Below, piece by piece: positions 1 to 8,146 of a stretch of DNA of 30,403 nucleotides. The stretch is taken from positions 1 to 30,403 of the forward strand of contig CALAJY010000005.1 of the NCBI GenBank assembly GCA_937923265.1. The letters are read 5' to 3'. Source of the stretch: an uncultured Tissierellia bacterium (GTDB lineage: Bacteria > Bacillota > Clostridia > Tissierellales > Peptoniphilaceae). The notes below the pieces were generated by a model. The model was not told the origin of the DNA, ran no database searches, and saw only the letters and a program-made list of their open reading frames with translations. Position 1 is the first letter of the stretch, and each line of letters begins with the position of its first letter. A program made the translations under genes and the position numbers.

Positions 1-268
1 GGGGCTGTGTCCCCTAGTAAACTGTTAAAAAGTGGATTTCCCAGGGTGTGAGTCCCCTGGGTAAAGCCGGGTCGGTGCTCCCTTTAAGTAGCCCGGGCCC
101 TTTTACGGATTCTATCTTTCGTTTGGGGTTCCAATACCGTTTCTCATTCATTCATACAGCGCTATCTTTCTCTCCGGGAGGGTTTCCCTGTTTCGGCATC
201 CGGACTTCGTTATTAATTGGGGTATAAAAAAATAAGCATCGATTGGGATCTCGGAAAAGGAGAAAACG
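1..268. other. Intergenic region with hairpin-rich left end
   Basis: No gene is visible before the CPBP protease. The first ~105 bases contain three consecutive potential stems: GGGG/CCCC at 1-14, CCCAGGG/CCCTGGG around 40-61, and CCGGGT/GCCCGG around 68-97, the last followed by a C/T-rich stretch ending in TTTT. This could be the 3' part of a structured RNA cut by the window edge, or a terminator cluster of an upstream gene. I do not recognise a known riboswitch, T-box, tmRNA or RNase P signature on either strand. The remainder (110-240) is pyrimidine-rich with a TATAAA at 223-228 that could be a -10 for the protease gene, but no good -35 is seen. Confidence 0.45.
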
Positions 269-976
269 ATGAAGGAGAAAGCTCTGCTGATTTTGAAGTG
301 GATGGGAACCTGTCTGCTTTATTTGTTACTGGTGAGTATTGTCAGTTCTGTCTTGGAGGAAATCGTCGCACCTAGTAGGGCTTCGTTGGACGCATATTTG
401 CGAAAAGGTGTCTCGAATTTTATCGCTCTTTTTCTGCTGATTAATGATGTGTCCATGGCTTTGGCCCTGCTTCTTCTGCGGAAAGGGTACGACTTGCTTG
501 GAGTTCCCGAAGCACAGGAGAACCGAAGATGGTCATGGGGGAAGATCGGCTTGTGTGCCGTGGTGGTCGGGGCGCTCATCCAGGCCACATCCATTTTCAT
601 TGGTATGCTCTTCTTCTGGGGATCGGAGCGGGGAGTCACCGAAACCCTCTTTTTTTCCCTTTCTCCCTTTTTCTATTTTTTAACGGCATGTCTGTTTGCC
701 CCTCTGCTGGAAGAGCTCTTTTTCCGAAGGCTACTGGACCGCTTAATGAATCGGCAATCGACCCTCTCTTATGCCCTGTTGAGTGGAATCAGTTTTGGTC
801 TCTTCCATATTCAGCCCTATAACAGTCTCTCTTTCACGATCTTCGCTGTTCTGGAAACGGGAACGGCAGGCTTTCTATTTGCCATTCTGTATCGCAAATC
901 AGGAACCCTCTCGATGCCCATTCTCGCACATTCTTCCATGAATCTTTTCGCGTTTTTGCTGGCCCGGGTCCTATAA
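269..976 (+). CDS. CPBP (CAAX/Abi-type) intramembrane metalloprotease
   Basis: This is a 235-residue, very hydrophobic protein of the CPBP family (Rce1/Abi-like membrane proteases). The family's three motifs are present in order: EELFFRR at residues 148-154 (metal/catalytic glutamates), FxxxH ending at H180, and HxxxN at H221-N225. Length is typical. The ATG at 269 follows an AAAGGAG ribosome binding site at about 254-260. In Bacillota such proteins are linked to bacteriocin self-immunity or peptide/protein processing, but nothing adjacent is a bacteriocin gene, so the substrate is unknown. The gene is monocistronic; its stop codon lies inside the stem of the terminator shared with alr. Family confident, function not. 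Confidence 0.88.
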   Translation: MKEKALLILKWMGTCLLYLLLVSIVSSVLEEIVAPSRASLDAYLRKGVSNFIALFLLINDVSMALALLLLRKGYDLLGVPEAQENRRWSWGKIGLCAVVVGALIQATSIFIGMLFFWGSERGVTETLFFSLSPFFYFLTACLFAPLLEELFFRRLLDRLMNRQSTLSYALLSGISFGLFHIQPYNSLSFTIFAVLETGTAGFLFAILYRKSGTLSMPILAHSSMNLFAFLLARVL

Positions 977-1020
977 AAGCATCCCCTGCCGGCGTAGCAC
1001 TGGCAGGGGATGCTTTTATA
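972..1020. terminator. Bidirectional terminator between CPBP gene and alr
   Basis: A perfect 19-bp inverted repeat (972-990 with 1002-1020, 11-nt loop) has A-rich and T-rich ends on both sides, so it can terminate both converging transcripts. It includes the stop codon of the upstream gene. Confidence 0.92.
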
Positions 1021-1025
1021 GGATA

Positions 1026-2153
1026 TTATCGGCTATGTCTTCGCGTGACACGGGGCTGAATGCCCGTCATGATTTCGTAATTGATGGTTTGAGCAATCTT
1101 TGCCAGATCACTGGCGGTAATCTGTTCGCCGCTGGCATTGGACTTGCCAATGAGAATGACGGAGTCACAGCGCTGGACGCCGGGGATATGCGTCACGTCC
1201 ACCATCATCTGGTCCATGCAAATTCGGCCGACGATGGGGGCCCGCCGCCCATGAACCAAAACCTCGGCCCGATTGGAGAGAAGCCGGGGATAGCCATCGG
1301 CATAGCCACACTGCACGGTTGCGATTTTACTCGGCCGTTTCGCGGTCCATTCCCTGCCATAGCTCACGGTATGACCCTCGGGGATGCGTTTCACGAAGCT
1401 GACGGGAGCAATCCAGGAAAACACATCTTCTAATTCCACCTTTTTCTGATTCTTAACAAAGGAGGAGGGGTATTCCCCATAGAGGCAGATGCCCACGCGG
1501 TAGGCATCGAAGTGAGACTCGGGATAGAGAAGAAGACCCGCATCATTGGCCAGATGCTTCATTCCCAGATCGATTCCCTTGGCCTCGCAGGCTTGGCACA
1601 TGGCTTGAAAGCGTTCTATCTGCAGATGGGTAAACTCCGGATCCTCCTCATCGGCACACGCGAAATGCGAGAAAACGCCCTCGATGCGAAGGCTTTTCAA
1701 AGAGGCAATCTGGTCAACGAGATCGGAAAATTCCGGATCATCATACAGGAAACCAAGCCGACCGTGGCCGGTATCAAAGGCGAGATGAATAGGGGCGATA
1801 CAGTGCCGTCCCTGTGCCAAATTGTTCATGTAAATCGCCTGATCTACGGTGTAGATGGCTGGCCGAATGCCTTGCATGATGAAGTAATCCATCCACTCCC
1901 GGGGCGTAAAGCCGAGGTTGATAACGGGGGTTTGTATCCCGGCATCTACGAGGCTGCGGGCCTCCTCCGGGACAGCAACCGCAAAGAAATCCACATCATT
2001 TTCCAACGCATGTGCTACAGCAACAGCCCCTAATCCATAGGCATTGGCCTTTAACACGGCGATGCATTTTTGGTCGGGGGCAAAGGCCTTTAAGTTTTTT
2101 AGATTATTTTGAATGGACGGCAGGCGCACCGTCAGATAATTTCGACTGGTCAT
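1026..2153 (-). CDS. alr: Alanine racemase
   Basis: This 375-residue PLP enzyme interconverts L- and D-alanine, supplying D-Ala for peptidoglycan. The PLP lysine is K35 in the motif AVLKANAYGLG, and the second catalytic base is Y265 in HTVSYGREW. The C-terminal beta domain has the family motif GRICMDQMMVDVT. Length matches the family, with a TIM barrel followed by the C-terminal beta domain. The ATG at 2153 is preceded on the minus strand by AGAAAGGAG at a good distance. It is transcribed divergently from the ABC transporter operon, and a possible extended -10 (TGATAAAAT on the minus strand, + coordinates 2189-2196) lies about 40 bases upstream. No ACPS or toxin-antitoxin partner, often found next to alr in Bacillota, is present. 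Confidence 0.96.
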   Translation of the reverse strand: MTSRNYLTVRLPSIQNNLKNLKAFAPDQKCIAVLKANAYGLGAVAVAHALENDVDFFAVAVPEEARSLVDAGIQTPVINLGFTPREWMDYFIMQGIRPAIYTVDQAIYMNNLAQGRHCIAPIHLAFDTGHGRLGFLYDDPEFSDLVDQIASLKSLRIEGVFSHFACADEEDPEFTHLQIERFQAMCQACEAKGIDLGMKHLANDAGLLLYPESHFDAYRVGICLYGEYPSSFVKNQKKVELEDVFSWIAPVSFVKRIPEGHTVSYGREWTAKRPSKIATVQCGYADGYPRLLSNRAEVLVHGRRAPIVGRICMDQMMVDVTHIPGVQRCDSVILIGKSNASGEQITASDLAKIAQTINYEIMTGIQPRVTRRHSR

Positions 2154-2188
2154 AGGAGCTCCTTTCTAAAGATTGACTATGTCCACTC

Positions 2189-2215
2189 ATTTTATCATAA
2201 AAAGCATATTTGCAA
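2189..2215 (-). promoter_or_regulatory. Possible alr promoter
   Basis: On the minus strand an extended -10, TG-A-TAAAAT (-10 hexamer at 2189-2194), is preceded by TTGCAA (2210-2215) with a short 15-nt spacer. The extended -10 would compensate for the poor spacing. This is a weak prediction. Confidence 0.35.
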
Positions 2216-2227
2216 GGGATTTCCTGA

Positions 2228-2257
2228 TTGACGTTCCAAAAGACAAGATGGTAAAGT
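2228..2257 (+). promoter_or_regulatory. Possible promoter of the ABC transporter operon
   Basis: TTGACG (2228-2233) and TAAAGT (2252-2257) are separated by 18 bases, 34 bases ahead of the GTG start of the ATPase gene. The -10 is weak. Confidence 0.35.
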
Positions 2258-2290
2258 GACAATGAACATTTTGAAAAGGAGCAATCTATT

Positions 2291-3001
2291 GTGCAGGAAC
2301 AACTTTTACAAGCAAAAGACCTGGTCAAGGTTTTCCGATTAGGAGGGTCGACGGTGTATGCCCTTAACCATGTTTCCCTTTCCATTGGACGAGGAGAAAT
2401 TGTTTGTCTGTTAGGTCCGTCGGGGTCGGGAAAATCGACCCTGCTCAATTGTTTGGCGGGTTTGGAGAGACCGGAGCAGGGAAGCATCACGTATGGGCCC
2501 CTTTCGTTAGAACGCCTATCCGAAGATAAGATTACGCTCTTTCGCAGCCTCAACGTTGGCTTCGTGTTTCAAAGTTATAATCTGATTCCCACCCTTTCGG
2601 CTCTGGAGAATGTGACACTGGGGCTCATGTTAAAGGGAGTGCCCAAGAAACAGAGAGAAGAGGAGGCCAAAGAGATGCTGGAGCGAGTGGGCCTGGGCAA
2701 TCGCCTGTCCCATCGACCCAACCAGCTATCGGGTGGGCAACAACAAAGGGTATCCATAGCACGTGCCTTTGTGGGGAATCCCAAGGTGGTGTTTGCCGAC
2801 GAACCCACGGGGAATCTGGACACGGCAACCAGCTTTGAGGTGATGGAACTGATGACCCGGATGGTGGAACAGAAAAAGATCACGATGATCATGGTGACCC
2901 ATGATGAGGAGATGACAGGATTTGCGGACCGCCTTTTTCACATGAGAGATGGGAAAATCGAGCGAATTCATCAACAGGTTCGAGAAAGGAAAACAGAATG
3001 A
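2291..3001 (+). CDS. MacB/LolD-type ABC transporter ATP-binding protein
   Basis: This 236-residue ATPase energises the permease two genes downstream. Visible motifs are Walker A GPSGSGKST (42-50), Q-loop Q94, signature LSGGQQQR (146-153), Walker B VVFADE ending at catalytic E171, and the H-loop histidine H204. Sequence style (RPNQLSGGQQQRVSIARA) and partner genes place it in the MacB/LolD/FtsE-like group, which typically drives mechanotransmission or extrusion rather than classical substrate translocation. The start is GTG at 2291, supported by AAAGGAG at 2275-2281. The stop overlaps the next start as ATGA at 2998-3001, indicating translational coupling. Substrate unknown. Confidence 0.93.
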   Translation: MQEQLLQAKDLVKVFRLGGSTVYALNHVSLSIGRGEIVCLLGPSGSGKSTLLNCLAGLERPEQGSITYGPLSLERLSEDKITLFRSLNVGFVFQSYNLIPTLSALENVTLGLMLKGVPKKQREEEAKEMLERVGLGNRLSHRPNQLSGGQQQRVSIARAFVGNPKVVFADEPTGNLDTATSFEVMELMTRMVEQKKITMIMVTHDEEMTGFADRLFHMRDGKIERIHQQVRERKTE

Positions 3002-4104
3002 TTTCAGCGACAAATTCAACCGACCGGGAAAAGATTTCTCAGGAAGGCCCGGGCAGTCAAACCTTGCCGAACAACTTACAGGAACAGTTGCAGAATGCGG
3101 GAAAGCAGGGAACGGGAGCGACGTTCTACGGAGCCGACGGGGGAAATACCAATGCGGTTCCCTCGGGGACCCGGGGAGGAACGGGGCTGTCTCTCAGTCC
3201 CGAGACCAAGAAGAATGCGCCGAAGCTTTACATGACTCTGTATAAGACGGAGCCCGAGCAGCCGATTGTCGGTAAGGACTTTACATTGACGCTGCATCTT
3301 CACAACAGCAATCGGGAGAAGTCCGTGCGGAATATCAAAGGAACGTTGAGCTTTGAGAACGGCTTTGGTCTGGAGGGGCAGGATTTGGGACCCGCCTTTT
3401 TGCCCCAAGGATCCTCGAACAGCTTTTACACCGAACGCATTGACCCTGACAAGGACGCCGTTTTGACCATCCAACTGCGGGGCCAGAATGGAATGGCGGC
3501 AAAGGTGTATCAGGCTACATTGGACCTGGAATATGAGGACAAAGAGGGAAATGCCTATCGGGCGACGGAGCGGTTTGGCATCTCCTTCAAGCAAAAGGCG
3601 GAACTTTTGATCGATCCCCCCGAACTTATTTCCGCCGGAACCGAGAAGCAGGAGATGACCCTGCAGATGAACCTGTATAATACGGGGAAAGACACCCTGT
3701 CCAACTTTCTGGTGGACTGTGAAGGCGGGGATTTTGAAGTCAAGGGATCGCCTCGATACTACGTGGGGGAATTTAAACCCGGGGCCAGTGATCACTACCG
3801 AATCACCCTCCTTCCCAAGAAGACGGGGAAGGTGCAGGGAAAACTGCGATTGAGCTATGAGGATTCTGCCGGTGAAAACCACCAGCAGGAACTTTCCTTT
3901 GCCGGGGAAACCGATGCTGCGAATCAGGAGTCTATCCTGGCCGCCGACCAGCCCCAAACGGATCAAAAGGACACGGGGATGGGCGTTTGGCCCCTTTTCT
4001 TTCTCGGACTCCTCCTTCTGGCGGGGATCGGATATGGAGTGATTCGTTGGCGAAGGAAGAAAAAGCAGAAAAAAGAAGAAGAGGAGCTGAACCTCCATGC
4101 GTAG
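2998..4104 (+). CDS. C-terminally membrane-anchored accessory protein of the ABC operon (COG1361-like beta domains)
   Basis: This 368-residue protein lies between the ATPase and the permease, overlapping both (ATGA at the start, 8 bases at the end). Residues ~1-70 are polar and rich in Gly, Asn and Gln. Residues ~75-310 look like two or three beta-sandwich modules with NEW3/COG1361-like wording (LTLHLHNSN..NIKGTLSF; MTLQMNLYNTGKDTLSNF). A single transmembrane helix at ~328-350 is followed by a basic tail (RWRRKKKQKK). That charge pattern predicts the large domain outside and the tail inside. Homologues in similar operons carry an N-terminal signal peptide; none is visible here, and no in-frame upstream extension supplies one. 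The N-terminus may be lost or mis-assembled. It is probably a periplasm-equivalent partner of the transporter. Confidence 0.72.
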   Translation: MISATNSTDREKISQEGPGSQTLPNNLQEQLQNAGKQGTGATFYGADGGNTNAVPSGTRGGTGLSLSPETKKNAPKLYMTLYKTEPEQPIVGKDFTLTLHLHNSNREKSVRNIKGTLSFENGFGLEGQDLGPAFLPQGSSNSFYTERIDPDKDAVLTIQLRGQNGMAAKVYQATLDLEYEDKEGNAYRATERFGISFKQKAELLIDPPELISAGTEKQEMTLQMNLYNTGKDTLSNFLVDCEGGDFEVKGSPRYYVGEFKPGASDHYRITLLPKKTGKVQGKLRLSYEDSAGENHQQELSFAGETDAANQESILAADQPQTDQKDTGMGVWPLFFLGLLLLAGIGYGVIRWRRKKKQKKEEEELNLHA

Positions 4105-5449
4105 CGGGGATTTTTTTGTCTTAGCCTGGAGAAACCTGCAAAGGAGAAAGTCTCGGACCATCCTCACGGTGCTCAGCTTTGTGATTGGGATCGTTGCGAT
4201 TGTTCTCATGATGTCTCTTGGATATGGAATTGAGGATTCGCAAAAGCAATGGATGTCGGATATCGGGAATGCCCGACTCATTCGCGTGTTACCGCGAACG
4301 GATGGGATTCGGGCCAAGCAGAGTCAGTTGGATCGAGGTCTTCTCCGGCAAATCGAGGGGGTAAAAGGGGTGCAGGCCGCCTATGGAGCCTATCGGCTTT
4401 CTGCCACCCTCACCAGTAATCAGCCCGGAATCGGCTTCCCGGATCCCATCCTGGCGGTGGATGGCAAACTCATCGAAAACGAAGAAAAGCTGCAGGAGGG
4501 GAGTGGGCTTGCGGAGGGGACTCTTTCTTTTGTGGCAGGTCGGCAGGCTCGCCCCGTGGATAAGCGGGGAGGAGAGCAAGGAGAGGCCATTGCCGATTAT
4601 GACTTCGCATCGACGAACTACTATGTGAACACCACGGCAAGTGCCGCGGGGAGCCAAGAGGGTCCCTTTCGCCAATCGGATCGGGAGAAGATGGCCATTC
4701 AATACGGCGGTCGGCTCAGCAGCAACAATTTTCTGGCGGGAAACTCCTATTACGTGAGTCTTAATGCCGCGCAAAAAATCAAGAAGGCGCAGGAAGACCG
4801 GGAGCAAGGGTCGACCGCTTCCAACAAGGCCTTCCCCTTTCGAAAGGAGTCCTTTCGAAAGAGCAGCACGGGGGAATACCTGTATGATATGGCTTATGTG
4901 GTTGCCAACTCCTTGGATGACGTGGAGGAGGTGGAAAATGAGCTGAAGAACCGGTTCAACCTGGATGTGATGAGTAACAAGCAAATTCTACAGAGCCAGC
5001 AGCAGGCCATGATGATCCTGCAGATGGTGTTCTTTGGAATCGGGTCCATCTCCCTCCTCGTTGCCGCCATCGGAATCGCCAATACCATGCTCATGTCCAT
5101 CCAGGAACGTGTCAAGGAGATCGGGGTCATGAAGGTCATCGGGGCCAGGGTTCGGGATATTCGTCGGATGTTTCTGATGGAATCCATGCTGATGGGATTT
5201 TTGGGAGGACTGGTGGGGATTCTCATCACCTATCTCATCTCCTGGGCCATCAACAGTTTTGCCTATCGAAAGCTTGTGGAAACCGTGGGTGCCGACCTGC
5301 TCCAAGACTTTGCGGGAGTGAGCATCATCCCCCTCTGGCTGCCGCCCCTGGCCTTTCTCTTCTCCGCAATGATTGGGCTTTTGGCGGGCTATTTTCCCGC
5401 CCGTCGGGCCACAAAACTCTCCGCCATCGATGCGATTCATGCAGACTAA
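4097..5449 (+). CDS. MacB/FtsX-type ABC transporter permease
   Basis: This 450-residue membrane protein has MacB-family topology: one N-terminal helix (~20-42, after the basic stretch NLQRRKSRT), a large external domain (~43-300), then three C-terminal helices (about 305-330, 355-385, 410-435) with the FtsX-type sequence IGVMKVIGARVRDIRRMF. The C-terminus PARRATKLSAIDAI is typical of MacB permeases. It overlaps the preceding gene by 8 bases and probably works with the ATPase at 2291 and the anchored protein at 2998 as one complex. The external domain is unusually rich in Ser/Gln/Asn between residues 150 and 250. Substrate unknown. Confidence 0.9.
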   Translation: MRSGDFFVLAWRNLQRRKSRTILTVLSFVIGIVAIVLMMSLGYGIEDSQKQWMSDIGNARLIRVLPRTDGIRAKQSQLDRGLLRQIEGVKGVQAAYGAYRLSATLTSNQPGIGFPDPILAVDGKLIENEEKLQEGSGLAEGTLSFVAGRQARPVDKRGGEQGEAIADYDFASTNYYVNTTASAAGSQEGPFRQSDREKMAIQYGGRLSSNNFLAGNSYYVSLNAAQKIKKAQEDREQGSTASNKAFPFRKESFRKSSTGEYLYDMAYVVANSLDDVEEVENELKNRFNLDVMSNKQILQSQQQAMMILQMVFFGIGSISLLVAAIGIANTMLMSIQERVKEIGVMKVIGARVRDIRRMFLMESMLMGFLGGLVGILITYLISWAINSFAYRKLVETVGADLLQDFAGVSIIPLWLPPLAFLFSAMIGLLAGYFPARRATKLSAIDAIHAD

Positions 5450-5471
5450 CCCCTCGTCGCAGGCAAGCATA

Positions 5472-5480
5472 TGTTATACT
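5472..5480 (+). promoter_or_regulatory. Extended -10 promoter candidate for ispDF
   Basis: TGT-TATACT (extended -10, hexamer 5475-5480) lies 18 bases before the ispD start. No -35 match is seen. If used, the transcript would begin just ahead of the AGGGAGG ribosome binding site. Confidence 0.4.
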
Positions 5481-5497
5481 TTCTAAGGGAGGTGGCG

Positions 5498-6223
5498 ATG
5501 AATCGACTGCCATATATCACTGCGGTAATCTCTGCAGCAGGACGGGGAAGCCGGATGGGCTTTCCACGAAATAAATTAATGATTTGTTTAGAAGGGCAGA
5601 CGATTTTAGAGCGCACACTGCATCAACTCGAGGCCTGTGCGATGATCCGTGCCTTTGTTATCGTGATACGACCGGATGATAAGGAGCAGGTGGAAGCGGA
5701 GATTCTGCCGCGCGTCTTCCCGAAGGAAGACCGCCCCATTGTCTTGGTGACAGGAGGGGAAACCCGGGAGGATTCCACCTGGCAGGGCATCAATGCGGCA
5801 CCGAAGGAGACCCAGGTCATCCTCTACCATGATGGGGCCAGGCCCTTTGTGAAGCCGGTTACGGTGGGCCAGACGATCCAGACCCTCTTGGAAAATCCCG
5901 TGGACGGGGCAATCTGCGTCGTCCCGGTGAAGGACACGATCAAGATGGTGGATAACAGGGGCTTTGTGGAGACGACCCCGCAACGTTCGAGTCTGTTTGC
6001 GGTCCAGACGCCGCAGGTGTTTTGGAAGAAGTCGCTCTTGGCCGCCTACAAAAAGGCGAGGTCGGAGCACATCAGCACCACCGATGATTCCCAGATCGTG
6101 GAGATTTTTGGGGGAACCATTCGAACCGTGACCGGCGATTATGAGAACATAAAAATCACCACAAGAGATGATTTAACCTTAGGACAAATGATCATAAGAA
6201 AGAGAGAGCAGGGAAATGACTGA
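5498..6223 (+). CDS. ispD: 2-C-methyl-D-erythritol 4-phosphate cytidylyltransferase
   Basis: IspD activates MEP with CTP to give CDP-ME in the MEP isoprenoid pathway. Starting at 5498 the protein is 241 residues. Signature segments are the N-terminal nucleotide loop SAAGRGSRMG, the YHDGARPFV block, VPVKDTIK and QTPQVF. I chose the ATG at 5498 because AAGGGAGG lies just before it; an in-frame ATG at 5471 would add nine residues but coincides with the probable promoter and lacks a ribosome binding site. The end overlaps ispF by 8 bases, so the two are translationally coupled. The usual Pro-Lys after the loop is replaced by PRNK, a mild divergence. Confidence 0.92.
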   Translation: MNRLPYITAVISAAGRGSRMGFPRNKLMICLEGQTILERTLHQLEACAMIRAFVIVIRPDDKEQVEAEILPRVFPKEDRPIVLVTGGETREDSTWQGINAAPKETQVILYHDGARPFVKPVTVGQTIQTLLENPVDGAICVVPVKDTIKMVDNRGFVETTPQRSSLFAVQTPQVFWKKSLLAAYKKARSEHISTTDDSQIVEIFGGTIRTVTGDYENIKITTRDDLTLGQMIIRKREQGND

Positions 6224-6710
6224 TTGTCACTTTCGACAGGGAATTGGCTACGATGTTCATGAGCTGGTCGAGGACCGGAAGTTAATTCTGGGGGGCGTAG
6301 AGATTCCCTTTGAGCGCGGGCTCCTGGGGCACTCCGATGCGGACGTGCTGATTCATGCTATCATGGACGCCCTTTGCGGAGCCCTGTGCCTGGGAGACAT
6401 TGGCAAGCTCTTTCCGGATACCGACCCGCAATATCGGGGAATCTCCTCTCGCATTTTACTGTCCCGCGTCGTGGAACTCATGGAGGAAAGGGGCTATGAA
6501 CTGGTCAATTGTGATTCGATTGTCTGCTGTCAACGTCCCCGTCTTGCACCTTATATTCCGGAAATGAGAAAGCGGCTCTCCCAAGACTTACATGCCGAGG
6601 AGGACCGGGTCTCCGTGAAAGCGACGACTACCGAGCACCTGGGCTTTGTGGGAGAAGAAAAGGGGCTGGAGAGTTTTGCGACCGTGCTTCTGACAAAGCG
6701 GAACAGCTAG
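6216..6710 (+). CDS. ispF: 2-C-methyl-D-erythritol 2,4-cyclodiphosphate synthase
   Basis: This 164-residue enzyme cyclises CDP-ME 2-phosphate to MEcPP, two steps after IspD. The divalent-metal ligands are visible as D13 and H15 in GYDVH and H47 in the GHSDADVLIHAIMDAL block. The substrate loop KATTTEHLGFVG and the FPD motif are also present. Length fits the trimeric family. Its start lies inside the ispD coding end. IspE, the intervening kinase, is not in the window. A hairpin with a T-run follows about 80 bases downstream. Confidence 0.95.
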   Translation: MTDCHFRQGIGYDVHELVEDRKLILGGVEIPFERGLLGHSDADVLIHAIMDALCGALCLGDIGKLFPDTDPQYRGISSRILLSRVVELMEERGYELVNCDSIVCCQRPRLAPYIPEMRKRLSQDLHAEEDRVSVKATTTEHLGFVGEEKGLESFATVLLTKRNS

Positions 6711-6729
6711 CAATTTCTTTGGAATTTTC

Positions 6730-6758
6730 TTTTCAAATGGGACAAAATCAGGCATAAT
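6730..6758 (+). promoter_or_regulatory. Possible metK promoter
   Basis: TTTTCA (6730-6735) and CATAAT (6753-6758) are separated by 17 bases. Transcription would start near 6765, giving metK a ~135-base leader that contains the hairpin at 6790-6816. Confidence 0.4.
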
Positions 6759-6789
6759 TAAAGGTACGGTTTGTTGATGATTTTTCTTG

Positions 6790-6816
6790 ACAGTCTGCCG
6801 CAGGCAGGCTGTTTTT
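6790..6816 (+). terminator. Rho-independent terminator (ispDF end or metK leader attenuator)
   Basis: A 10-bp stem (ACAGTCTGCC paired with GGCAGGCTGT, one G-U pair, 3-nt loop) runs directly into five T residues. It can simply end the ispDF transcript. If the promoter at 6730-6758 is real, it instead sits inside the metK leader. No S-box, SAM-II or SAM-III consensus was recognised nearby. Confidence 0.75.
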
Positions 6817-6901
6817 CGAATAGAGAGAGGCGAAGCGGGTTCTGCCTTCGCACAGGAACGGAAGAGTTGAGTCAGGAAGAGACTAGGGGAAAGGAAGAGG
6901 A

Positions 6902-8116
6902 ATGGAACACAAGGAAGATAAGTGGACGAGTTCGGATTACCGCCACATAGAGACCGCCGAGGCGGTAACGGAAGGGCATCCCGACAAGCTCTGTGATCGC
7001 ATTGTCGATGCCATTTTGGATGAGATCCTATCCCACGACCCGCAAGCCCATGTGGCATGTGAGGCCGTGGTCACCACGGGAATTGTTTTTGTCTTTGGAG
7101 AGATTTCTACGGACTATATGGTCAACGTTCGGGGAATTGTGCGGGACACGTTAAAAGAAATCGGCTACACCTCCTCGGAAATGGGCCTGGATGCTGAAAA
7201 TTGTGCCATTATCAGCTCCATCCACGGGCAATCGGATGATATCAACAGTGCCGTGGGTCGGTCCCTGGAAGCTCGCGAGGGAAGTAACAACGCCACCGAT
7301 GCCCAGGGAGCGGGAGATCAGGGGATCATGTTCGGCTATGCGGTGAATGAAACACCGACCTTTATGCCCCTTCCCATTATTTTGGCCCAGGATCTGGCCC
7401 ACCGGCTTGCCCAGGTGCGGAAAAAGGGCATCGTCTCCGGCCTCAGGCCCGATGGGAAAACCCAGGTGAGCGTGGAGTACGAGGGAAAGAAAGCAAAGCG
7501 GGTGGATGCCATTCTGGTATCGGCACAGCATGATCCGGATGTGGATCTGAAAGAATTAAAGGAAAAGATCTGGAAGGAAGTGGTCTTGGATGCCATCGAC
7601 GGCAAGTATATTGACTCCGATACCCGCTTCATCTTCAACCCCTCGGGCCGGTTTGAAATCGGAGGACCGCAGGGGGACTCCGGATTGACGGGCAGGAAGC
7701 TCATTGTGGACACCTATGGGGGCCGTAGCCGCCATGGTGGTGGGGCCTTCTCGGGCAAGGATCCCTCCAAGGTGGACCGGTCGGCTGCCTATTTCTGCCG
7801 TTATGTGGCCAAGAATCTCGTGGCCAGCGGCCTTTGTGAAGAAGCCGAGGTTGCCGTGTCCTATGCCATCGGGAAAGCGGAGCCCTTCTCCATCGATGTC
7901 ACCAGCTTCGGAAGTTCGCCGTTGAGTGATGAAAAGCTCTGTGAGATCGTGGAGAAAGAATTCGACTTTCGTCCCAGTGCCATGATAAGAAATCTGGATT
8001 TACGGAGACCGATTTATACCAGGACTTCTTGCTACGGTCACTTTGGTCGCAATGAGGAGAATTTCACCTGGGAGAGAACCGACCGGGTGGAGGATCTTCG
8101 ATCCTATCTGAAGTAA
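6902..8116 (+). CDS. metK: S-adenosylmethionine synthetase
   Basis: MetK makes S-adenosylmethionine from methionine and ATP in the cytoplasm. The 404-residue product carries the N-terminal ATP-binding motif TEGHPDK (H26, D28), the central GAGDQGIMFGYA, and the glycine-rich loop GGGAFSGKDPSKVDRSAAY. Length is normal for bacterial MetK. The start at 6902 follows an AAGGAAGAGGA purine tract. A 30-base gap separates it from the downstream actin-like gene, so the two are probably cotranscribed. Confidence 0.97.
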   Translation: MEHKEDKWTSSDYRHIETAEAVTEGHPDKLCDRIVDAILDEILSHDPQAHVACEAVVTTGIVFVFGEISTDYMVNVRGIVRDTLKEIGYTSSEMGLDAENCAIISSIHGQSDDINSAVGRSLEAREGSNNATDAQGAGDQGIMFGYAVNETPTFMPLPIILAQDLAHRLAQVRKKGIVSGLRPDGKTQVSVEYEGKKAKRVDAILVSAQHDPDVDLKELKEKIWKEVVLDAIDGKYIDSDTRFIFNPSGRFEIGGPQGDSGLTGRKLIVDTYGGRSRHGGGAFSGKDPSKVDRSAAYFCRYVAKNLVASGLCEEAEVAVSYAIGKAEPFSIDVTSFGSSPLSDEKLCEIVEKEFDFRPSAMIRNLDLRRPIYTRTSCYGHFGRNEENFTWERTDRVEDLRSYLK

Positions 8117-8146
8117 CGGACGATCTGAGAAAGAGAAGAGGAAACT

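Noticed and set aside
3076..4317. Long 413-codon open frame on the minus strand across the accessory-protein and permease genes
   Set aside because: It is antisense to two well-supported, overlapping plus-strand genes, is Arg/His/Pro-rich with no recognisable motif, and lacks a ribosome binding site.
6787..6792. TTGACA as a -35 for metK
   Set aside because: The sequence 16-18 bases downstream has no -10 match and the hexamer forms part of the terminator stem.
6760..6901. SAM riboswitch upstream of metK
   Set aside because: None of the conserved S-box or other SAM-class sequence blocks is present in the leader.
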